64,000 nucleotides of DNA from Gymnorhina tibicen (taxonomy: Eukaryota; Chordata; Aves; Passeriformes; Artamidae). Of the stretch, positions 25,128 to 34,100 are shown in pieces. Location of the stretch: assembly GCA_013399875.1 (NCBI GenBank), contig VXAZ01004636.1:1697945-1761944 (forward strand), in the 5' to 3' direction. The notes beneath the pieces are model-generated. The model was given only the letters and a program-made list of their open reading frames with translations. It had not been told where the DNA came from and did not search any database. The stretch's first letter is position 1. Each line of letters begins with the position of its first letter. A program made the position numbers and the translations under genes.

Positions 25128-25144
25128 GGGGGAGGGTGGGAGGG
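25128..25144 (+). other. RAB8B: G-quadruplex motif in the RAB8B 3'UTR (sense strand)
   Basis: The sequence GGGGGAGGGTGGGAGGG has four G tracts with single-base loops, standing alone in an AT-rich UTR. It would be present in the long RAB8B mRNA as an RNA quadruplex. The motif is seen directly; folding and function are inferred. Confidence 0.65.
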
Positions 25145-25187
25145 AGAAAAAAAACTTGCTATTTTCTTACATTTAGCTGTGCTAAAC

Positions 25188-26914
25188 TGTACATAAATGT
25201 GAGGTAAGACCATAGGAAATTCACTTTATGCATGAGAAAGTACTGCAGTAAATATTTCACTTTGCTTATTGTTCATGTACAGTTCATCTTTTTCTATTTG
25301 TAGAAGAATTTAATGCAATTTTGTTGTCATCTGCTGAAACTGAAGAATTCTAATTTCATATGGTCTTATGGATAAGGTAAAATGCAGATTTCTTTCTTTG
25401 TGTCTTTGCCCCCACCCCACTTCTCCAGCAGTATTAAATGGCTGAGTGGCTGCACTTTATCAGTGTGCTAACTTTTGGTCAGTAGAGACCTTTCTGTGTA
25501 CAGTCGGCCCTGTCAGACGTGGAAAAACATGCTGTATCTTAGCGTGCAAATCAGCTGTATGTTTTACTGGGATATTCTAGCTATGTTTTCCTCTAGACAA
25601 GCGGGTGATGATAATGGTATGTTCTGCCTACGCATCAGATGCTGGGTATTACGGGCTTTTCTAATATCACTATGATTGTTTTGTGCAGTCTCTGTTGCTC
25701 CTTTGCTCAAGACTATATAATCCTAAGTTTTGAAGGACTCTTAACTATACCTCAGTCAACTAGTTAGTACTCTAATGCCCATTAGAATTAAAGTCATGTA
25801 CTTATTATTCATTAAGCAGCAAATGTATTTCTGTTTTCTTCCAGAAATTGCCATTAACCTTTCAGGAAAGCAGACATTTTTGGTGGATTTCAATTAAACA
25901 AAAATGCTGCTTATGCTTTGGAGTCTTAGGAGAACTTCCCTCAGCCCCATGCCTGTGCACTCTATCTTGACCAATATTTTTCTAAATGGTTTTTAAAAAA
26001 AGCCAAATGAAAAACAAACTGGTCTCAGTGCTTTGCAATTTTAGCTTTCAGTCTGTGCTCAGCAAAACATGCACAAGTAGTTTTTGTTGAGTGTATATAG
26101 AATATGTTATTGACTTATCTGGGAGTTCTAACATTGCTAAAGCTTAAACCACTCATGAAACTTAATGCAGCTCACTTTTCTCTTTGGGGGACAGCCTCAA
26201 AAATGCTGATTGACTTTTCAGACCTGTAGTTCTTTTTACAGAAAATATTTCCCATTGTAAGTAACTTTCTCATACTAGTCTGCTGAAGTTAAGTGAATTA
26301 CGTGGATCATTTTCACAAGTGAATAAAGGAGTCTTGAATGTACATATCACATTAAAATATTGTGAATGCATAATGATTTGAAAGTACATCAATAATATGT
26401 AAAATGCATAAATGTGTTATTTGTGAAAATGCATCTGTTGTTTGGTTACCTGTTAATGTAACGGAATTTTTGCAATGTTAAACTTACTAAGGATTGGTCT
26501 GTAGGTGATAATAGGTCTTTTTTCTCCTCCATTCACTGAACTGCTTATACCATTCTCATTCTTATAAATAAAACTCATATTTCTTTCTTCCAAAAAAAGC
26601 AGGATTTACATTGATTTTTCTTGTTTCTGGTGAATTTAACTATTTCAGTGCATTCCTATGGCCTTACGAACATTTTTGCAAATAAAACTTCAATTACCAT
26701 TATTTTAATGCTATATAGCTACTAAATTCAGAATAAAAAGTATAGTCCTTGAGAAAATGCTTAATTTTGAAATAGAAGTGTTCTACTGTGTATGTTTTAA
26801 GCACATTTTACCTCTGGTATAAAGGTGTAATGTGAAAAGCTCCTGCAGATAAAAGTGAACTTGTCATGTGGTTAACTTGTAAACCTAACCATTAATTGTG
26901 TATTGATGTATATA
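25188..26914 (+). promoter_or_regulatory. RAB8B: Four Pumilio-type sites in the RAB8B 3'UTR
   Basis: Exact matches to the Pumilio recognition element UGUAHAUA occur at 25188-25195 (TGTACATA), 26092-26099 (TGTATATA), 26339-26346 (TGTACATA) and 26907-26914 (TGTATATA). I checked every TGTA in the UTR and these four are the only full matches. All lie in the distal part. PUM1/2 binding normally shortens mRNA life or represses translation; regulation here is inferred from the motifs alone. Confidence 0.55.
26322..26737 (+). terminator. RAB8B: Cluster of distal poly(A) signals
   Basis: AATAAA occurs at 26322-26327, 26567-26572, 26681-26686 and 26732-26737. Any of them could end an intermediate RAB8B transcript. 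Without reads the used sites cannot be chosen. Confidence 0.4.
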
Positions 26915-27003
26915 GACAGAAAAACCAAACCCAGCTCCTAAGAAACCTTCATAGTCCAATAGTTTTATTATTTCATGGGAACTTTTTTACAATGTGTGTC
27001 TCA

Positions 27004-27009
27004 AATAAA
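27004..27009 (+). terminator. RAB8B: Most distal poly(A) signal of RAB8B
   Basis: AATAAA is followed at about 30 bases by T/GT-rich sequence (TTTTGGAGTATTTTGTATG), a reasonable downstream element. It is chosen as the probable end of the long 3'UTR. Confidence 0.5.
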
Positions 27010-27030
27010 AGTTACATAATGAAAAGCATT

Positions 27031-29800
27031 TTGGAGTATTTTGTATGAAATATTCCACATAGTTTTTATACAGTTGGCATTTCCACTCTACTTTTGATAC
27101 GTTTGTTGTGGAAAGGTGTCCAGCTGAGTTGCATCTGTAAAGCTTAGTTTAACTAGTGATAAACCACAAGGGTTTTTGTCTGGCTTTGCTTGTTCCTAAG
27201 CTTGACTCTTCTTTAGAGTTGTCCAGAAAAATCCTTTATTTCTGTAGTGATTGCTTAAATCTAAGTATATTATTTTGATGACCTTCAGTTTCCTAAGGAA
27301 CCATTTTTCCAGACATTTAGTGTCATGAAATGCCCTTTCAAAGTAACTTCTGAGCAATGCCTGTAAAGGTAACGTGAGACATAATTTCCAATTTGACTAA
27401 GAATTATGTACTGACTTTAGCTGTTAACATTTTGTTGTTGTTGCTTTAAATCAGCATTATACGAAAGGTATGACTCTGAAATAACCTGGAGCACAAATAT
27501 AATTGCATCAATATAGCACATACTGTTTGTCCAGAGTCCTTCAACACTGAGGAACAAATCCCAAGTGGAAGGATTTGACAAATACTTGTTAGGTGTTATA
27601 TTAGCAATAGTTTGATTATTGTGGTTTGGCAATAGCTCGCAATTGGTAAAAAAATTAGTAAACCTAAGCAAAGAAGGGTTTATCTACCCAAGACAAAAGC
27701 AGGTTAATAGTTGAGACATCCTGAGGAATAAATGGGAAACTCATGGATGACAGCTTCTAAGGTGTGTTTTCTATGTGTGCCTCTCACCAGCTGTATTTAG
27801 CTGAAAGGGTATATTGTCTCTACCCTAAACAATACAAAGCTAGAGTTCCATCCTTGTTGCACCTTACTATTTCTTGATGCTGGTTTGCTTTGTTGTGCTT
27901 GTTTTCAGACTTCTGGTAGACAAATTTGCTACTTTAGGAGCAGCTGTTTAAGCGTTATCTTACATATCCCCTAGATATGAACTGGGTTTAGATGCTCACC
28001 AGTCCTTAGGTCCTCCTCACAGTAGTTAGTGACATTTTAAGTACATTTGCATTCTGCATTTGTTAAAAGGAAATAGCAGGCATGCCTACACTACATAAAA
28101 ATGGTGATTTATTACAGCTTCTGTCTGGATCTATTTTTGGTTGCAGACTAGCAATTATGATGCAAATACTGCACACTTGTAGATCAGAGGCAAGTTGTTG
28201 GTACACATGCAGAATGTATCCGGTTTTTATAATCTGGTAAATTGCCGTTTTCATAAATTACTCTTTTTCCAACTTGGTTGACTAGTGGCTCTTTAGAATT
28301 CTTGAACTGTACCAAAGTCATCAATATAATAAGATTTCACATTAATTTTTCTTTAGAAAGATTCTAATCTTCAAGAGATGAGATACATAAATGAAGCTTT
28401 TATGTTGCATAATGTTCTCGCCATCTGGAGGTTTAGAGAAAGGGCATGGCATGGAATGCAAAACATAATGAAAAGTTGTGCTCTTGGATGTGTTGTATCT
28501 GCTTCAAAATTTTTTTACTGTCTTCAGCAGAGCACATCAGCAATAAGCTGCTGGTGTGAACAAATGCTACACGAATTCTTCTGAGCACATAGCTGGTACT
28601 TGTTGACAGTTTAGTTTGTGAAATAAAGTTGTAAGTTATGAGCGGGATGTGAGCATTTTCTCCGTCTGAGGAATTAACAGGTTTAATGAATTGTGGAAAA
28701 TTGTGTAACTTAAACTGTACTACTGAATACACTGTACTGCCTTCAGAGTGACCAAGAACTCTGTGAACATGCACTAATTCTTGAGAATTTCACCCTAGTT
28801 AATCTTAAATACCTTCCTTGAGTAGGTGGCTGAGATGACACTGCAGTTGTGACCTTTTCTGCCTGTGCCACCCTCCAGAGGCCTGTCCATGACACACAGC
28901 TCTGACTGGTGTCCCAAGGCCTCGTGTTTGGCACTGGGCTCTCAAGATCCATGGACTTGCTTCAAAACAGGTTTTGATTTCTCAGGGAAATGCTACCATT
29001 GTGCTCACTGACCTTTCTGACTTGGTTTAGCACCTTTGCAGAACAGCATAAAGCGATGATGCTCCTGTGACACTTCCTTTGGGACAGGAGCTGGCAGAGC
29101 ACAGGGCTGACGCCCTCCTCTGCTGTGTCCTCGCTTCCAGTGCTGCCTCACCCACAGACATATTTTTGTATGCAGTGGAAAAGTGCAGACTTCACTTACC
29201 CAATTAACTACAAGTGAAGTGCAAATTATATAATATTATTTTTAAGAGAAGTTGAATGTTTATTTTCATGCTGTTCAGAAATCTGTACTGCTACTTTTAC
29301 TTACTTTTTTATTTTTCCTTTTTTTTTTTTTCTTCCCCCTCCAGGCAACATAGGCACTAACTAGCTCTGGTCTGTATTCTAGATGAAGGACAGAATTTCT
29401 TCAACAAGGCTGAACAACTTCTGTCCCTGTCTTAATGCTGCGAAATGCTGCTTCTGAGCTTCCTCACCCAACTGCAATGACTTTGTAACCCTCACACTTG
29501 TGCTCTGAACCAATAAAACACAGGCAAAAGGCAACCACATGTGTCTTACATACTGTTTATATGTAATTTTCCAGAATAGCACTGATCTATGTACTTGACA
29601 TTAGGAAATAGCTGAGCAGCTCCTTGTGCCAAGTGTGGGGAGGGACAGGCCTTTAAGACCAGGTCTTGATTAATTAATGGGGTTCAATGTGCTGTTTAGG
29701 CAGACAAGGCTGCGTTACTCTGTGACTGCTTCGTCTGCCTGAAGGGAGAGCAGGGACAAACCCGGTGCTGCACGAGACAGGGCTGGAGCCCTTCCCCTTC
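27031..29800. other. Intergenic DNA downstream of RAB8B
   Basis: AT-rich sequence without recognisable coding exons. There is an isolated AATAAA at 28622-28627 and, near its end, a splice-acceptor-like tract with a downstream poly(A) signal (29345-29535, listed separately). No known repeat family is recognised. It may still be part of a longer RAB8B transcript. Confidence 0.55.
29345..29535 (+). other. Possible terminal exon of an unknown transcript
   Basis: A long polypyrimidine tract (about 29306-29342, including a run of 13-14 T and CCCCCT) ends in CCAG at 29341-29344, a textbook splice acceptor. AATAAA follows at 29512-29517 with GT-rich sequence after it. A second acceptor-like site (TTCTAG) ends at 29382. 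Read from exon 7 of RAB8B in phase 0 it would stop at the third codon, so it would not encode a working RAB8B tail. No protein is recognised. This is a prediction from signals only. Confidence 0.3.
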
Positions 29801-31130
29801 CTTGTCTCCCGTTTAGGAGCGGCGAGACCCCTCTGCCCGCCTTGCTGAGGGGACCGGCGGCCAGACCCCGCTGCCCGCCTTGCTGAGGGGATCGGCGCGA
29901 GACCCCTCTGCCCGCCTTGCTGAGGGGATCGGCGCGAGACCCCTCTGCCCGCCTTGCTGAGGGGATCGGCGGCGAGACCCCGCTGCCCGCCTTGCTGAGG
30001 GGACCGGCGGCCAGACCCCGCTGCCCGCCTTGCTGAGGGGATCGGCGCGAGACCCCTCTGCCCGCCTTGCTGAGGGGATCGGCGGCCAGACCCCTCTGCC
30101 CGCCTTGCTGAGGGGACCGGCGGCCAGACCCCGCTGCCCGCCTTGCTGAGGGGATCGGCGCGAGACCCCTCCGGAGCGGATCAGGTGCGAGACCCTTCTG
30201 CCCGCCCCGCGGAGGAAATCAGCTGTGAGGCCCCGCTGCCTGTCTCGGTGAGGAGATCGGCGGCGAGATCCCCCGCCTGTCCCGGTGAGATCGGCGGCGA
30301 CACCCCCCTTGCCGCCCCGCTGAGGGCACCAGCGCCAGCCCGCGGGGCCTCGGGCCGCCCGCGCCCTCCTCGCAGCGTGAGGCGGGCGTTGTCGCGGGTA
30401 GGTGCTGGCGGCAGCCGCACACCCAGGGCAGGCGCTGCGGGGGGCGGCGGCCGGGCGTTCGGGGGCAGAGGGCACGGGGGCCGCACCGACTCGGAGCCTT
30501 CCGCTCACGATCGATGAGGGGGGGCCGGGGATGGAGACGGCTTCGAGATGCGCTTTTCTGAGATGGCGCAGGCAGCTCCCGCCCGCCCCGGCCTCTCCTC
30601 AGACGCTCCTGTGGGTACGCCACGCTCACGCCCCCAGGGTGCCGGCAGGGAATGCGGGCACGGCTCCCCGGGAAGCCAGCGTGGTCCGTAAGCGCGGCCT
30701 CGCGGGCCAAGGCGGCCCACAAACCTTGGCCCAGGCTCCCCACAGCGATCCTTGGTGGCCATAAATGTCCCCAGCGCCGTGTCACACGGCCTCGGTCACC
30801 CTCTGGGCGGTGACCCCACCGTGCGGGGTACGCCAGGTGCGAGCTGTGCCTGTGTGCACCTCGCAGCCCTGCCGTGGCGCCTGGGGATACAAAAGCCAGG
30901 GATCTTCACGTGATGGTCGCAGCGGTTTGGTTACCCCTGGGGCGTTCCTGAGGAAGCTCCCAGTGCTGGGTTACGGTGAGCGGCACGGCCGGGAGAGCGC
31001 CCTGGGCGCGGGGGTGCGCAGCCTCTGCCCTACGCAGGTGACCGGGGTGTCCCAGGCGGGGTGTCCCAGGCGGGAGAGGGCCGGCCCCGAGCCCCCGCTC
31101 GCCCAGCTAGGCCCATTCCGGCTCTGATGT
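29800..31130. promoter_or_regulatory. Orphan CpG island between RAB8B and CA12
   Basis: About 1.3 kb of very GC- and CpG-rich sequence with sharp edges into AT-rich flanks. The minisatellite fills its left part and unique sequence its right part, including a perfect 2 x 14 bp duplication at 31047-31074. CpG islands usually mark promoters, yet I find no coding exon of a known gene starting here. Open frames on both strands have arginine-, proline- and alanine-rich composition typical of GC bias. It could serve a non-coding RNA, an enhancer or a gene whose exons I failed to see. Confidence 0.55.
29812..30175. repeat. GC-rich minisatellite, 37-38 bp unit, about nine copies
   Basis: The core CTTGCTGAGGGG recurs near 29842, 29880, 29917, 29954, 29992, 30030, 30067, 30105 and 30143, at steps of 37 or 38 bases. 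Two main unit types alternate: one with GGGATCGGCGCGAGACCCC and one with GGACCGGCGGCCAGACCCC. Degenerate copies of the ATCGGCGGCGAGA segment continue to about 30310. The long minus-strand open frame across it (29813-30508, repetitive residues) is most likely a by-product of a stop-free repeat whose length is not a multiple of three. Confidence 0.9.
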
Positions 31131-34100
31131 GTGGGCGTGCCCTCCATTTTCATACATACTATTTCATGTGCATTTTTGTGCATACTCATTTCAAGTCCCT
31201 GTTGTTTCATTTCTGGTGCCTGACAGGTATTCCCAAGAACCATAGCTATGGCAGAAAACAGACTATTACCAGAAGTGTTTTTAGAAGCTGCTCCTACTTT
31301 TCTCTATTTTCCTACACAGTGTAGTTCGGCTAGTAGTCCTTTCTCTTTCACCATTAATGTAGTTTGATTAAATGGGTAGGGTTATTTAACTGGTTTTCAA
31401 CCACCTTTTCCACATCAGAGATGAAATTGCTAGTTTAAAATTCTCTTAAAATTAAAAAATAGTTTCTTGTCATGGGAAATGCTCACTTTACCTTGTATTT
31501 GTTCTGTGGTATTTACTCTGCAACTCTCTAACCAATTTATTTGCCTCGTGGAGATCCTTAGTAGAAATTTCAAATGCTAGCGGAAAATGCAAGATGTGTA
31601 ACCATTCTTCAGGTTTTTTTGCCCTGGTTCAAGGGCTTTTGGTTCAAGGGCTTTTGTCCGGCTGGTCTCCCTGCTGCTTTCTACCCATGTGTGTTTTGTT
31701 CCTGTGCAAACTGGGGGTAGCCATTAAGCATCAGTATGGAAAAACGTGCTCGTCTTTGGAGTGGTGTTTTCTGTGCTGCTCCAGGAACTGTTCTGATTTA
31801 CCTATGACAGGCTTTTGAAGTAAGTCATATGGTATTTCTTATTCACTGGAGATTGCTTAAATGTGGAATCATATTGGACAAACAACTGTCACTATTTAAT
31901 ATCAGTAGTTCTCTTATGGTAACATATATTCTCAAAAGTTAGTTTTGATAATTAGAAAATAAAATTATTGCAGCCTTAAACCAAATAATAAAACTTAAGA
32001 ATGGTAATTTTGTAATTTGTTTCATTGGTGCAAATTGGAGGTCTAACACAACTAATAGGGTTAACTCTGTTAGTTAACCCTTGAACTTTCTTTCATAGGG
32101 AGGGCCACCTCTTGGAAAAAAAAGAGAATTTAAAACAAAGTTTATATTTCATTTATCTCTGAGACTATAATTTCGACGTGCCCCATGTTTTAGGGTGAGA
32201 CACCCTAAGAATTTAGACCTAACATTGCTAGAGACCTAACTTTTCTAGCAAAGCAAGAAACTGTTCTTTGTATTTATTAAATACATATGGGAAGCAAAGA
32301 ACAAAAGAGGAAACTGGTGAAAATTGTCTGCGCCACCTCTTTTGCTCTTTCACTTTCTGTGTAGCAATTCCGAAAGGAAAAGCCCTCCTCGATAGTCCTC
32401 CAGAGGGCACATTACCTCGGGTTGAGAAAAAGGTTACTAAGTTTTGTTCACTATATTCCTTCAAGAAAATCATAGAAGAAAAAAAAAACAATAAAACCTA
32501 GCAAATATTTTGCTTTTGTCTATATTTTTCTAGTGGATGAATTCCTGGGAGATTTTATAAGATTTATCCAATCTGTACAGAAGCACTTAAAGTTTAGTTC
32601 TGTAAAAATAGCTTAGAAATGTTCTGTGCCGGCAGTCTTTAGGCAATCGGCTGGAAAAGTGAACCAATGAACATAAATGCATAGGATCATGGTGCCTGTG
32701 CAAATATGAGGTGTGATTATTAATTGAGGAGAAGGGGCCGCTATTTGAATTTATCAGTGAAAAATTAGATGCATCCAAAGTGACTCAATTTTTATTCATA
32801 AGTTTTGACAGCTGTGTGTGTTACTAACTGATAGAAGCCTCTTTAGTAAGCCATTGTTGCCATTGCTTAAAAGGCATTTGGTGTTCCTGGGAAGATATTT
32901 GGGTCAATAGTATGTTACTATTAAATTTATATTGTATGTGCCTCCAAAAATATTTTAGTGTACTAAAGACCATAAGTACCTAGTTGGTAGAAAAATAATC
33001 CCTGAGTATAACACTTAACTTTCGATTCCTTGTTCCATAGTAAATGTTCTGGCATTCATGTTTATTTTTACACTGCCTTTTGCTATTGTTTCCAAACTTG
33101 ACTGTATGGTGTTGAGAGGAAGTAAAAGAAGTGACAACTTTTCTGACTTTCTCATGTGTGAGTCACTAGATGGTGCCATTTCACTTCTCTGGAATCAGAA
33201 ACTATCTTACATATTTTTAGTAACAGTTGTTGGTTGTGTTTTTAAAAGAAAACGATTGGTCTTCTGAGTTCTTTTTTGAAACTATTGCTTTTTTTTTTTT
33301 CCTGAGACTATGCAATATAGATGTTTTGATGGAATCAAACTAATGTATTAATAAACATGTGCAAAATTTTAAAGTTCTGTTCTTTTAAATTTTCATCAAC
33401 TTTCAGTTTTATATTTGTTTCTGTGTTTTACTGATGCAACGAGACCAGACTTGACAAAATATACACATTTAAATGTGGAATTGTTTGAGGGTCTTTAAGC
33501 ATCTGCAGCTTATGTGAATTATGATTCACATACTAGTTCAGTTGAGGCATAGTGGTTTTCATCCACTGACAGCTGCTCTGCATTTCTCTGTGTACTAAGA
33601 ACTGAAAAGAACAGAATTAACAGTGGCCCACTTATATCTCTTGCTGTAGTCCTGGGATATCACAGAAACCACTTAGTGCAGTTTGATGTAACTTGTTAAA
33701 GTTGTTTGGGGAACTGTTATTTCATAATTTCACATAGAAAACGTATGTCACACAATTCCTGTGCTGACTGCCAGTTAGGTACAAGTGATGGATATTATTT
33801 CCAAGTTTGACCACTAAATTGTCTGTTTAGCTGGTCAGAAATGGAGAGGCTTCCAAAACCGTTTTTGCAAAATGGTTTGGACACCTTTTTTGTGAGAATG
33901 GCAAGGTAGAACTTTACATTCACAGGAATGCTCATTATTAATAAAATTATCTATTTTGAGCGATCCTAACATTGGGTTTGACTTGCTGGCCATCAGTTTT
34001 TTCTCAGTGAGAAATGATGTTATAAAACCGTAGCTGCCATATTGTGGTAGAAAGTGTTTTAGAACTGGACAAGGTGCAGTGAATTAGGTTCAGTATGGAA

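Larger units (their letters stand above)
22954..27030 (+). other. RAB8B: RAB8B 3'UTR (extended form)
   Basis: About 4 kb of AT-rich sequence follows the stop codon and has no convincing coding potential. AATAAA hexamers at 23679 and at 26322-27009 suggest a short and a long mRNA form. I place the distal end just after the 27004 hexamer because it is the last of a cluster and is followed by T/GT-rich sequence. The extended part carries a G-quadruplex motif and four Pumilio-type sites. The exact cleavage points are inferred. Confidence 0.65.

Noticed and set aside
29813..30508. Minus-strand open frame of 231 codons with repeated residues
   Set aside because: It runs through the GC-rich minisatellite, where stop codons are rare. 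The composition follows the DNA repeat and the unit length is not a multiple of three, so the apparent repeats shift frame. No start context or homology supports a gene.
30765..31127. Plus-strand open frame in the right half of the CpG island as a first coding exon
   Set aside because: Biased composition, no homology to APH1 or other neighbours, and no downstream exon to join.
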